A stretch of 64,000 nucleotides of DNA from Candolleomyces eurysporus (GCA_027579435.1 JANBPK010000958.1:1-64000); one strand, 5' to 3'; numbered from the stretch's first letter, positions 48,155-59,195 are shown. The notes: generated from the sequence alone by a model not told the origin. Numbers and translations: made by a program.

Positions 48155-48894
48155 TTACTGTGGTCTGAAACCACCAACGAAGCGGTCGTCGGCAGGTTGG
48201 GACTAAAGCATTCATGAGCTTCCGGTGACGCCCGAAATGGAGAGTGCGCGGACGTACTGTGGTGTGGGCAGCATGAGGAGGTGGGACGGGCTGGGATGTT
48301 TCGAAGACCGATCAGAATCGGAACAAGAATAGCGGAAATACGAACGCTTACGCTTTGAACAGTCTGGCGAAAGTTCGCATCAGTGCACTGTTCGTGAGGC
48401 TAAATTGGACTGGCTACGTACCGAGTGGTTCGCGAAGTCTTGCTCTTTCTGATAGGACGGAGGAAGGTCTTCTTGGAACTGAACCTGTTCCTTTGCACCG
48501 GCACCGTAATGAGCTTGTTCTGGATACTGATATTGCATAGGCCCTCCATTGATAATCGGCGGAGCTCCTTGCACTTGGTTGCTTTGCGGTGGGTGGAACG
48601 GCGGTTCCCCTGCGTATGGCCGAGGGATCGCAGGGATCCTATACCTCGCTGCCCTCCTCCTCCTTTTCATGAGGATCAAAAATACACATAGGAGGAAGAT
48701 GACGGCAATTCCACCTATCGTGTTTCGTCAATACGCATTCTAAAAGTGAAACAGTTGACGAAAGGCAACTCACCCACGACGCATCCGGCTATGATCCTTG
48801 AGAAGCTACTGCTCCTCCGTCGATAAGTGATTTGCCCCAAAGCTGAGTGGGCGAGGGTGAGCGCGATGAACAATAAAGATCGTGTGCTGAACAT
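48155..48894 (-). CDS. Small single-pass membrane protein with PPSY tail (paralogue 2)
   Basis: Exons (minus): 48774-48894, 48422-48714, 48352-48363, 48258-48290, 48155-48202; 168 aa. Same architecture as the gene at 34067-34805: signal peptide (LLFIALTLAHSALG), QITYRRRSSS, a membrane helix (IIAGCVVGGIAVIFLLCVFL), KRRRRAA, a Pro/Gln-rich tail with PPSYQKEQD, a 12-nt microexon (TVQS), an 11-codon exon ending HAAHTT and a last exon ending VGGFRPQ. The start at 48892-48894 is chosen by the signal peptide; an upstream in-frame ATG (48916-48918) would add eight residues. It lies in opposite orientation to its paralogue, 14 kb away. Confidence 0.85.
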
Positions 48895-48946
48895 GGTTGT
48901 TTGGAAAAACCCATCCATCCTGGACCTATCCGCTCTTCAATGAGCC

Positions 48947-48954
48947 TGACGTCA
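48947..48954 (-). promoter_or_regulatory. CRE-like palindrome TGACGTCA upstream of membrane-protein gene 2
   Basis: This site is 52 nt upstream of the ATG, nearly the same distance as in paralogue 1. Because the rest of the 5' flank is only partly conserved, the exact retention suggests a bZIP site in use. Confidence 0.65.
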
Positions 48955-49115
48955 TCGTTCGCAGCGATCGGCATCATCGGCGGGGCTGTGTCGGAGAGGC
49001 CAGGCCCGCCTCGGCGCGCCTATTGACCTTGGCCTTCCCGAGTCCGCCCTGTGTCACCGTGTGCCGAATGTTTGTCTATACGGTCTAGTGTAGTCTAGTG
49101 AGTACATATGCGCTG

Positions 49116-50818
49116 CTAAACAAATATCGACGCAACAGCTAAACCACCGTCACAACGTGTGCCAGCTACACTGTCCCATANCCCCCCTTGCGACAAGAAT
49201 GCTCTCACGTGTTGGACGACTATGTCGAGACCCGAGAGCCACTTGGCAAGCTCAGCGTCAAGCTTCTCGACCGTACTGCCTTCGGATAACCGCTGATAGA
49301 AATAGGTTCTTCGAGGCGCCGCACGAATGGCCACCTTGGGTAGAAAAGGGTTTGTTAGTTCATAAACCGGGAGAGGGGAGATAGGCGGACGAAAAGGAGA
49401 GGGGTAGGCGAGTTACTCAGGGGGCTCCATACAGTGCAGGTGAAAGGACGGAATGAGCGCGAAAGGGGTGATAGTAATCCCGTTAGAGGTGCTCCTCGCA
49501 CGGCACCCACAGGTTAGTCGTTTCGTCACGCCACAAAGTATGGGTAAGGTCGGGAATGAAAGAGCCACTACCCATCGAGAATTGGCATGAATCGTGATGA
49601 AAGTATGTGGTAAAGGAACCCGAGCGGGGATGTCAAAGAACGGGTTCGGCGAATAGGGGATGCCTTGGGGAAGAGCTGAACTACTTACAGACACAACGGA
49701 GCGCACTATCATCGAATGGTGCGGTTTCAGAACCTCATCATACGCCTTCTTGAAGCAGACGTAAAGCTCCAAGGATTCGTCACTTTGCATTGTCTGCAAC
49801 GCTTTACATGTAAGTGACAGTCCCCTATCGAGAGAAATAACAGTTAGTCACGAGGAGAGCACAGGAGGTAAAAGGTTGAAAACGAAACGAGAGGAGAGGT
49901 GCAGGAGAACACTGAGGATAGGGCGATACGCCGATTATCAAGTGCGGCCCTAAAAATTCGAGGCTAACGCCGGACGGAGCAAGTGAAATAATGAATGGGA
50001 GATGAGTGATAAACGTTGGGATCAAACGTTGACCAAGTGGGAGGAAGAGAATACGAGAAGTAGGGAGGGAAATCCGAAGGATTATACGTATGTCCCATAA
50101 ACAAACACAGCTAACCCAAATGCCAAATGCGATTCGTACGACCTACCGCATGAGGAGAACCAAAGAATGAATGGTTTTACTGTGAGATCCTTCCTCCAAG
50201 TCAGATGCAACAGATTGGACGAGGGTCTCCAGCGTGTCGGAGCGATCGGGGCGAGCTTCATATTCACGACGAACACACTAGAAGGCGGGGTAAATGTCAG
50301 CAGGAGCGCCTGCGAGACAGCCGAACGACGCGAACATTGAGGTTGTGCCGGAGGTCTGCTTGCACAAATGAAAATACGGCAGAGCCAAATAGATCTGTCG
50401 GGCACATGAACAGAAGAGCAGTAAGAAAGATTGAAGCGTCTGCAACGTCAAGAGACGACGAATGACAAACACGATACCAGGGGTATCGATCGAAGGAAGC
50501 ACGATGAGTGGAAAGACTCTATCTCCTCGGGTGAAGGCAAAAATTGAAGAATGGAAAGAGGCGTACCAAACATCTGCAATAACCCTTCCGATGCTTCCAA
50601 GAATACCTTCGAGTCTATTCCAGTCGGTGTAATCGGTACGTCTGCGAAAGACTGTTGACGATGCCATGGCGTTTTCGATGAGTCAAGTAGCGAGCAGAAG
50701 CATATCATGGAAGATATGAGTTGGAGCGGGACCAGCATACGGTAAGATCGTTAGATGGCGGCACGATACGGGGCATCCTACTCACCGTGACCATCTCGAA
50801 ATGAGGTGTCGCCACCAT
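49116..50818 (-). CDS. Glycolipid transfer protein (GLTP family)
   Basis: Exons (minus): 50786-50818, 50567-50651, 50336-50394, 50147-50277, 49689-49824, 49116-49334; about 220 aa as read. Exon 1 encodes MVATPHFEMVT; then SFADVPITPTGIDSKVFLEA, DLFGSAVFSFVQADLR (the Asp and following helix of the lipid headgroup site), LLMRGLSLTCKALQTM, YDEVLKPHHSM (the conserved HH near the headgroup pocket), RAAPRRTYFYQRLSEG and LAKWLSGLDIVVQHV. The family moves sphingolipids between membranes in the cytosol. The introns all close in frame; exon 3 uses an unusual GTTCGC donor. An N in a C-run at 49181 puts the last residues in doubt: with one base fewer the protein would end GGYGTV at 49166, about 200 aa, a more usual length. 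Confidence 0.88.
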
Positions 50819-52439
50819 CGTAGTTGAACAAGACTGGGAGAGCGTGGCTTATGCGGAGGGTGTCTTCGGGATGTGTAAGAGAGGAAGAAAGCGAGGGAAA
50901 GAGGTGTGTAGCGTGGAGACCACCGCCATATCCATCCAGGCGTAGTTTCAAGGTGTTTGTCGCAGTCGAGCGCAGCCTGCCAGGTGAGCAGGTTCACGCC
51001 CACGTGCCACATGACGTCATCCGTCGTTTGCACCGCGTTCGGTCAAACTAGAGTGGTTTTCGGGTAGTATAAACAAACTCTGCTAGTCCCACGTATACTA
51101 CTCCACAGGCTCGTCAAAAAAGACCTCATTGATTTGAGGCTCCATTCGAGTTCTAGCTGCAAGCTGATCGCATCTAATAATAGGGATAGAGTGTTTTGAA
51201 ACTGCCTCCGTGAAACCCTCTCTCACCTATTTCGCTACCTTGCGAGTCTGAGAAAGGATGTCCTTCCCCCAGGCTAAACTGAGCGACATCACAGTTTGTC
51301 GATTCCATATCGCCTGATTTGTTGACGCGGAAATAGTTTTGATATGGTGCGAGTCTCTCAGGAGCCTCCTTCATACCCCATCTCGTTGATAACCTCACCC
51401 ATTTCTACTCGCCAAGGCCGGGAACACCGGAGACACATACCAGGCCTGATTCAAGGGCCGCATTGGCTGATACACTCCATTGTTAGCATGTCCTGTCGTC
51501 AGGTATAAGACTCTGACCGATGTTGAAGTCAAGCGCCTTGTTTGCTCTGCTTTCTGCTGGAGGCCTACAGAACATATCCGCAAACTCCTACCATTGTTCT
51601 GTACGCTATGTCCCCGTACAATAAAGATTTTCTGCTGGATCTGCTGAATTGAATTACCTCAGTACGCGCGTGGCCTCTGACCGTTGTGTATTGCGAACGA
51701 AATGAACGCACCTTGAAGAAGTGTCTCCCACTGTACTAGCTGCAGCGCAACCGCTGTGGTCTTATCTCATATCGACATGAAATCGAACTCAGGAAGTGCT
51801 AGTGGCAGAAGAAGGAGAGGCGCGCCTCTGAAACAGTCCAACTCTCGAATCTGACCGGCGCGAACGAAGGCTCGCTCACAGAAAAGTTAAGGGACTTGAC
51901 GATGCGGCTGAGCCGTTGTCAGGGAAAACAATGCCTTGACCTAGCATTCAACTGCAGGGCGGCTCAACAGGAAAGGGGGCGAGTCAGGATATTGGATTCC
52001 CGAGGCTCACACCCAGCGTCTCACCAACACCATCCCAACGACTCGGCCTCCTCAAACCTTGGTATCCGCTTTCTCGCGCACCCAAAACAAAACTAGAGTC
52101 AATAAATTCCCACCAATTGTCCATACTAGCTACCATATAAACTGTCCATATCGATCACAGGCTGCATACTACTCCGTGGTCTAACTAGCAAAGGCCTCGT
52201 TAATGCGCGGCTCCGCATCCTGGGATGCCCGTGAACTATGTCTCAGCCTCGGGTTGGAGTGGAATACATTGGTAGAGCACGGCGGGCAATTGAGATGTCC
52301 CATAATTGAACAGTGATTGCAAGAAGTGCGGATCAGGTATCCCCCGTGAGGTGACGGCCTGAAAGGCCTCCCTGGTCGGATTTTGACAATCTCCCGCTAC
52401 ACCAAATAGTGTTGCGGTCATTTAGACTCATTCTTCGGC
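50819..52439. other. No recognised gene; one weak BTB-exon trace
   Basis: On the minus strand around 51355-51400 the peptide VRLSTRWGMKEA resembles the end of BTB exon 3 (LNLSTRWGMKK). Nothing before or after supports a gene. The rest is unremarkable. Confidence 0.3.
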
Positions 52440-52930
52440 CTCAAGAATAGCACGTGTGGTCTTCTTTGAGGAACTTTCCGCTACAGTATGGGCAGCCAAC
52501 CGACCGCAGAGTGATGTGTTCCTCGACCCGGCTGTGGCTCTGGTCCTGTATTCAGAGGAGAGTCTGAAGGCGGTCCTTGGACGTAGGGGATTCAAGATCG
52601 TCTGGTGAGCGCATTAACCTCTCCAACGCAATTTCATTGAGACCATGTCGCAGGCATTTGTCTACCTTGTGATCTCGAGCAAGAACAACTTTCTCCAACG
52701 CGCTAAGCGACATTAAAGACAGCTTGTCGATGGCGTGCTGTCTTATCTGGGCGTTTCTGAGCCCCAGAAGTTATGAATGACTAACGGCATCCTTTCTGCG
52801 TCTGCCATTTTGTAGCTAGACTCAAGAAGATCTGATTTCTAGCGCTCTGATCTTGGCCAAGGAAGAATGAATCGGGGTGGGTTTGGGTCTCTCACTCAGC
52901 TCGGACTTCGAAAGCTTATAAAGTGCAAAT
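52440..52930 (-). pseudogene. Decayed BTB/POZ gene fragment
   Basis: At 52640-52770 (minus) IRQHAIDKLSLMSLSALEKV followed by LARDHKVDKC matches BTB exon 4. Around 52850-52880 a stretch matching LAKEE and then a stop replaces LTKEEWVGVLNLSTRW of exon 3. There is no start exon. The best-preserved sister is the relic at 35.7 kb (IRQNAIEKLSSMSLDALEKV). Confidence 0.65.
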
Positions 52931-53040
52931 AGCCTCACAATTACCACAGCCAAGCGCCCGAACGAAGGACAGGCTGTCAGATACAGCACGTATTACGCAT
53001 ATCTACATTCAGGAGAATGGGCGGGAACGACGCCCAATAC

Positions 53041-54178
53041 CTATTTATCCATCGACCCTAACTCCGCCAACTCAGCATGAAAAACATCCTTGACCAGTGA
53101 TTTCTCGGCCTGCGGTCCAAGGAGAAACTCTTCTGGACCGACGGTTGACAGACATGAGGGACAGGTATGAGGCTTGTAATCCACAGGACAATGCGTATTT
53201 TTCTCCCCGCAACTAAGTCTAGCGAGCGAAACCATCAAAAATGGACCGACGCCAGCCCTCCTGTCCGCGCTTCCTGGGTAATGCACCATAAGTTGTATTT
53301 GATTGTCCAAGCTTATGCTCCCGAGCTGGTGAGGGAGGAGTGTGCGTGAGCATTGGGTAGCGGCACACTCCATCGCATTGATGAACATGGAAGAGTAACA
53401 CTTGTTGCATTTCAGAGAGCTCAGCGAAATTGGGATAATTCTGTTTTCGTATTCCGCAGTCTGATCGCGAATCCAGAGAAGGCGAAATCCGGTCTCGACT
53501 CCGAGTGTAAGAAGGTCTTCCATTGTGGGGCAGCTGCTTGCATTTACGATGGCTTCTGCACCTTCCTCAAACCATTTGCGGACGCTGTGAGCACGAGACA
53601 GTGTGACCTTCTCGATCGGATTGAGCTCCATACTTGAAAGTTTGGTGATGGCGTGTTTCCTGATCTGGGATACGTAAAACGAGGTCATTCAACGTTGATG
53701 AAAAGCGCAGAACACTGAGTACGACCAGTACACACCTTCTTCATCCTCCACCTTGTCGAAAGGTTAAGCACGCCTACCCACTCCTCCTTCGTGAGGGTGA
53801 TGGCTTTCCCCACGATGGCATCATCCGACCTACAGCCACATCGTAAGATAGAGTCTAAACAGATAGATATAAGCTTGACATACCCAGGGTAGATTACTTT
53901 GAGCAACGCCTTGAAATCCTTCTTTTTGTATCCTTCGAGCACGATCGGATCTCCATCCCTTTCCCCTTCTCCCTCGTTCGCTATTCCTGTCGGAAGAAAC
54001 ATTCCCTCGAAGACTTCGGAAGATCTGGTGAATCCTTGCAGAGGGACGCGAAAGGCTGTGCCTTCGACCTGTGTGCGTCCGCATCGAGCCTGTTCTGACA
54101 ATCGGTTTATGGATGAGTTGCGCACACCTTGAAAGTCGCTATATCCCAACAGAAGTCAGCATCTCGTTCACTATCCAT
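53041..54178 (-). CDS. BTB/POZ domain protein, tandem copy A
   Basis: Exons (minus): 54128-54178, 53884-54068, 53736-53829, 53041-53664; 317 aa. Exon 1 (MDSERDADFCWDIATFK) and exon 2 (VEGTAFRVPLQGFTRSSEVF, EGMFLPTG, DPIVLEGYKKKDFKALLKVI) make the BTB fold of the Agaricomycete type; exon 3 (LTKEEWVGVLNLSTRW) and the start of exon 4 (IRKHAITKLSSMELNPIEKV, AHSVRKWFEEGAEAIV) form the usual following helices. The C-terminal ~170 residues are Cys-rich (CNKC, CAATQC, HCP...CPSC), perhaps a zinc ribbon. BTB proteins often bridge to Cul3 ligases or dimerise; the role here is unknown. Intron positions equal those of copies B and C. Confidence 0.85.
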
Positions 54179-54229
54179 CTTCAAATTGTTAGTAGTTTCT
54201 CGGAAGGGCGAACAGTGGTGGTCGTGGTC

Positions 54230-54309
54230 AAAGGCTCAAATCGATCGATGAAAGCAACGTGGACCGCTCTGTGGCGTTAGGCGCCAGGAAACGAGAGCAT
54301 GTGACGACG
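54230..54309 (-). promoter_or_regulatory. Conserved upstream block of BTB copy A
   Basis: This ~80-bp block begins 52 nt upstream of the ATG and is shared with copies B (56150-56229) and C (59110-59195). Common parts include AAAGGCTCA, ATCGATCGAT, GTTAGGCGCC (palindrome GGCGCC at 54280-54285) and CATGTGACGA. Copy A differs between GGCGCC and CATGTGAC. Confidence 0.65.
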
Positions 54310-54919
54310 ACCGTCCAGATTGGGGCCATCAGTCCTAATTCGAAATGACGGGATCTCCATACAAATTTTGGGTGCCTCCCGTGCTAGGCTAGGCGAATTC
54401 TAGCCGGATCACTAGAATCTCGATTAAATTACCACGCGTAAGATTTTATTCATCAATGTGCATCGAATGCCAACTATCTGTAGGCCCGGGCCGTGGTAAC
54501 CTCGTTTAAGCCCGTCGACATGGTTTTAGTGAGAGGAGAGAATGAAGGTGTGTGCGTCCACCACAGACGTATAGGTTCAGCTGAGCATGTGCGGGCAACG
54601 AGAAGATGGATGGAACTGATTAAACTAGATTGTAGCGCCGTGGTGACTTCAACGGCTCGCTGGCACGGACAATTTTGACGGTGATGGGTGTGGAGATAGT
54701 GGCTGCAATAGTGCAACGTTTTGGGTGCTTTTGCAAGGGGCCATGTCTATTGACAATGTTGGAAGCTCCGATCGTGATTTTCCTTTTTCCAGTGATTCAT
54801 TCATCGACGTTCTCTCCTTTCTCCTCTTTGAAAATTGGAAGAAAGGTATGGGTATTAGATACAGCAAGGATGTGAGCGTGTCTACATACAGAGGAATGGG
54901 CAGGAATGACGCTGGACGA
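54310..54919. other. Intergenic between BTB copies A and B
   Basis: The right end resembles the 3' flank of copy A (GGAATGGGCAGGAATGACGC here, GGAGAATGGGCGGGAACGAC there). No other feature recognised. Confidence 0.4.
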
Positions 54920-56095
54920 CTAATATTCGTCCATCAATGCAAGCTCTGCGAGCTCATCCTTGAACACGTCCTTGACGGATGGTCGGCGCCGACCGGACGA
55001 ATCTCCCGGAGATGGGCCAAGGAGGAAGTCGTTTTCAGGAACAACCGAGTGACATGAAGGGCAGATATGAGCCTTCGCACTCAAGGGACAATGCAAGGTT
55101 GCATTCCCACACCTGAGCGCCGAAAGCGCCACAATCAAAAATGGACCTTCAGCCGACCTTCCCCTCGGGTACGTCACACGAAGTGCCGTACCATGGTCTA
55201 AGGAAATCGAGCCAAGTTGGTCTGGCTGCAGGACACTATTGCAACGTTGAGCGGCACAGCTCCTCCTCTCGGTAAACATTGATGAATAGCACTTGTTGCA
55301 CTTCAGAGACCTCAGCGTAATCGAAAGAAAACCGCCACGCTGCGCAATCTGATCGCGAGTCCAGAGAAGGCGAAATCCGGTCTCGACCCCAATTTTGATG
55401 AGCTCGTCCATCGCAGGACAGTTTCGCGCCATGACGATGGCCTCTGCACCTTCTTCAAACCATTCGTGGACACTGTGAGCCCGAGACAGCGTGATCTTCT
55501 CGACTGGATTCAGCTCCATGCTCGAAAGTTTAGTGATGGCGTGTTTCCTGATCTGGGACGTAAAAACAGGTCATTGAACGACATCGCAAAGCGCTGAGCG
55601 CTGAGTAGAACTGGTGCAAACCTTCTTCATACACCACTTTGTCGAAAGATTGAGCACACCCACCCACTCCTCTTTCGTTAAGTTGATAGCTTTGCCCAAG
55701 ATGGCGTCGTCGGGGCTACCGTCACCATTGTCGTCAGACAAATACACAGTCCAATAGAGACTGCAGATAGACATGAACGACATACTCAGGGTACATGACT
55801 TTGAGAAGCGCCTTGAAATCTTTCTGTTTATATCCTTCAAGTACGATCGGATCGCCATCACTTTGCCCTTCTCCCCCTTCCTCCACTCCTGTTCGGAGAA
55901 GGAACATTCCTTCGAAGACTTCGGAAGATCTGGTGAACGATTGCAGAGGCACGCGAAAGATCGAGCCTTCGACCTGTGTCCACGGTGTCTCGATCGTATC
56001 AAACTAGTCTTGGTAGTAATGGCCCGTAGATGGATTTTACACACCTTAAAGGTCGCTACATTCCAATAGAAATCAGCGTCTCGTTTACCGTTCAT
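54920..56095 (-). CDS. BTB/POZ domain protein, tandem copy B
   Basis: Exons (minus): 56045-56095, 55786-55973, 55622-55715, 54920-55552; 321 aa. The start MNGKRDADFYWNVATFK aligns with copies A and C; an upstream ATG at 56149 would lie in the 5' leader. The BTB part reads VEGSIFRVPLQSFTRSSEVF and DPIVLEGYKQKDFKALLKVM; exon 3 has LTKEEWVGVLNLSTKW; exon 4 has IRKHAITKLSSMELNPVEKI. The Cys-rich tail (CNKCYSS, CAAQRC, HCP...CPSC) ends KDELAELALMDEY. Exons 1 and 3 have the same length as in A and C. No lesion is seen. Confidence 0.85.
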
Positions 56096-56149
56096 CTTCC
56101 AGTAGGTTTGGTAGTCACTTGGAGATGAGGAACAGTGGTAGTTGCGCAC

Positions 56150-56229
56150 AAAGGCTCAGATCGATCGATAAAGCAATGTAGACGGCTCCGTGGCGTTAGG
56201 CGCCGGTATAACGTGACCATGTGACGATA
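56150..56229 (-). promoter_or_regulatory. Conserved upstream block of BTB copy B
   Basis: It begins 55 nt before the ATG. GTTAGGCGCCGGTATAACGT and GACCATGTGACGA are identical between copies B and C over more than 30 bp. The GGCGCC palindrome is at 56199-56204. The high identity relative to surrounding DNA points to a regulatory role or a recent duplication. Confidence 0.65.
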
Positions 56230-56400
56230 ACGCCGTTCCCAGCATCCAGAATTGGATGGCAACAATACCAGCATGAAGGATTCAACAACCAGCTGTAATT
56301 ATTTTGTGGTAGACGGCCAGGGGGCGCGACGGAGCGTCAACAACGTCCATTTAACACCGAAAGTTATACCGTCCCTGAAAGAAGCGTTGAGGACGTCCAT

Positions 56401-56980
56401 CTAGCACCTGAAAAGTACTTTCCCGAGCTCCCGCAGGCGTCTTGAGCAATTGGAAAGGAAATGCATGTGGCTAGGGAATCTTGGCAGAGGGTTCACTTTT
56501 CTCCTGTATTCATTCAGCCGGAGTGTGCCGTCGTCAAGTACCCGAAAGGTGTCTGATATCACCTCGTCGGGCACCTTCTGGTTTTGGGTCCGAGGATCCA
56601 CGCATCGGCATTCAAGACTGCTTTCGCTACCCGAGATAGGTGCGTTATAGTAGAATGGTGGCCAACCCTTCATAAGATTCGTGGATAACACCTCCACGTC
56701 AATCAATGCTCCAAACGACGTAGAAAATAGGGTTTTCGTCAACCGAATCAAGCTGGTCGACTAGCAACCCCACTCGTTTGTCTGGGTGCCTCAAAGACTC
56801 GAGTCTGAATTGGGTGGGTCCACAGACAATCAAGCCTATTGAATGGTTAGGCACCTTCAAGGAGAAGCGTCTTGTTGATTGACTCTTTCCAAAGGGCTCA
56901 AGTCTCATCCGGTTGGAAGTCAGCGGGCATGTGGACACTGAGCTGGAGGTAAAATTGACGGTAGATGGTGCCGCATACAA
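56401..56980 (-). other. Unrecognised duplicated ORF pair (unit X, copy 1)
   Basis: Two overlapping minus frames: 56699-56980 (STRRFSLKVPNHSIGLIVCG, HPDKRVGLLVDQLDSVDENP) and 56401-56751 (LTKTLFSTSFGALIDVEVLS, FRVLDDGTLRLNEYRRKV, ending GKVLFRC). They probably belong to one gene joined by an intron near 56740-56760, since a decayed copy at 59330-59900 keeps both parts. I do not recognise the family. It lies directly upstream of BTB copy B. Confidence 0.4.
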
Positions 56981-57905
56981 AGCCGAGGAGCCCGAAGAGC
57001 TATATTCCTCTGGTGTGAGCGCGCTGGTGGCTCACAACGTTACTTGTGGATCTAACTTGTTCCCTTACTAATTTGACTTTTTCAGCTTGAGTAAATATTC
57101 CCTGGACACGTTTGCCTCACGTCAAAATTCAAATTAGACCAAGATAGAGCATATCGACTTGAGCTTTTCCTTTTGCCACATGGGCGCGTTGGGCGGGTCC
57201 CTGCTTGCGCGATGCTCATTCGACCTTCACCATTCGGGCTGGATACACGGCTTGGGTAAAATGCTGAATTCGGCTGCTTTATACCCTTCTAGTGCGCGTG
57301 GGGGGCTCGGGCCCTTACTTCAACTTGCTCTTTCGAGGGGTAAATGCAATCTTTCCTCAAAGAGGTCCGAATGTTCCCTGAATCTGTTCTTTGGTACAGA
57401 GAGAATTGCGTCCTCGACCTGTCCGTGGGACTCACGGGATCCCTCAGTATGTATCTTGTAGGGCCATCGACAAAAGGAACACATCTTGAAGAAGAGTGAA
57501 CGGTCACTCACGTGAAGTTTGCAGGATGATCACAAAAGCCAATCTTGATCCTCGCCTGATAAGATATAGTAATTGGATGGCTCTGCCTCAGCATTCAGCT
57601 CGATATCGTCGAGTGACCCTCGTCTCAAAGCTCTTGCCCTGCCTCGTCCCTGAAAGCCTTCCCAGTAAGCTGTTGGTCTAGAGTGAAGAAAGAATTCTCC
57701 AAAAGTCGGCATATTACGAAGTGGAGATGATAATCTGGTACATATATTGACTTGCCAGAGACGACTGGTCTCAACATTCTACAAACTACAGCATTTTCTC
57801 TGTTATTTCAGTAATGGATAGAAGGGGCGGTTCTGAGACACGAAAAAGGTAGACGCATAGAAACATCAGAAGAATGAACAAGATGTATAGTGGAAAATTG
57901 GAAAT
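56981..57905. other. No recognised gene
   Basis: Short frames (57159-57461 plus and 57289-57507 minus) are not supported. A phrase CGACCTGTCC.TGGGACTCACGG near 57416 recalls BTB exon 2 starts (TCGACCTG), a possible trace of another copy. Confidence 0.3.
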
Positions 57906-59056
57906 TTAATCGTCCATCAACCCGAGCTCTGCAAGTTCACTCTTGAACACATCCTGGACAGATGGCCCGTTCTGAAGAAACATGTCCTCTGTCGGCGCGC
58001 CAAGGAGGAATTCGTCTTCACGGACAGTTGAGCGACATGATGGGCAGGTATAAGACTTCCTAGCCACAGGACAATGCGAGCTTTCCTTCCCACAGCTAAC
58101 CTTAGACAGTGGCACAATCAAAAATGGATCTCCATCCGACCTTCTCTCCGGGTACGTTACACGAAGTTGCGTGTCCTTGTCCACGAAAATCGAGCCAGGT
58201 TGGTGTGGAAGGAGGAGTCTATTACAGCAAATACACCTCCTCGGCGCCGGAAAAATCGACGAAAAACAGTTGTTGCATCTCAGGGAGCCCACCGTAAGGG
58301 AAAGCAAGCCCCCAATAGGGCGCTTTGCACTCTGATCGCGAATCCAGACGAGGCGAAATCCAGTGTCAACCCCAAGTTTGAGGAGATCATCCATTTGAGG
58401 GCATATCTTCGCTTTCACGATGGCCTCTGCGCCTTCTTCGAACCATTTGCGGACGCTGTGCGCTCTAGACAACGTGATTTTCTCGATAGGGTCCATCTCG
58501 AGGCATGAAAGTTTCGTGATGGCGTGTTTCCTGATCTGAGGTGTAAAAATGGAGGTCATTCAATGTGGTCAAAAAGCACTGAGTAAGGCCAATACGTACC
58601 TTCTTCATACCCCACCTTGTCGAAAGATTTAGCACGCCTACCCACTCCTCTCTCATTAAGTTGATGGCTTTGCCTAAGAGGGCGTCATCCGAGCTACATG
58701 TCAAAGAAAGACAGCGTCAGATAGAGACTGAAGATAGCGATAAACCCGACGTACCCAGGGTACATGACTTTGAGCAACGCTCTAAAATCTTTCTGTTTAT
58801 ATCCCTCGAGTATAATCGGATGCCCATCACTTTTCCCTTCGCCCCTGTTCTCCACTCCTGTCGGAAGGTGAAACATCCCCTCAAAGATCTCTGATGATGT
58901 AGTGAATCCATGAAGAGGGACACGAAAGATAATGCCTTCGACCTGGTCCACGGCGTCTCACTCACATCAAGCCAGCCCTTGTGATAACGAATGAATTGTG
59001 CACACCTTAAAGGTCGCTATCTCCCAATAGAAGTCAGTGTCTCGTTCACCACCCAT
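57906..59056 (-). CDS. BTB/POZ domain protein, tandem copy C
   Basis: Exons (minus): 59006-59056, 58755-58942, 58600-58693, 57906-58535; 320 aa. MGGERDTDFYWEIATFK starts the BTB domain; exon 2 reads VEGIIFRVPLHGFTTSSEIF and HPIILEGYKQKDFRALLKVM; exon 3 LMREEWVGVLNLSTRWGMKK; exon 4 IRKHAITKLSCLEMDPIEKI, AHSVRKWFEEGAEAIV. The Cys-rich tail has CNNCFSS, CICC, HCP...CPSC and ends KSELAELGLMDD. It is the most diverged of the three but has no lesion. Frame, intron phase and exon lengths agree with A and B. Confidence 0.85.
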
Positions 59057-59109
59057 CTTCGAGAAGTTTTCGAAGTCTCTTAGATGTGAGAAACAGTCTT
59101 GGTGGGGGT

Positions 59110-59195
59110 CAAAGGATCAGATCGATTGATGCTTTCAAAGCAATGCGTGCCGCTTCGTGGTGTTAGGCGCCGGTATAACGTGACCATGTGACGAG
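59110..59195 (-). promoter_or_regulatory. Conserved upstream block of BTB copy C
   Basis: It begins 54 nt before the ATG and keeps ATCGATTGAT, GTTAGGCGCCGGTATAACGT and GACCATGTGACGA. The GGCGCC palindrome is at 59166-59171. Confidence 0.65.
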
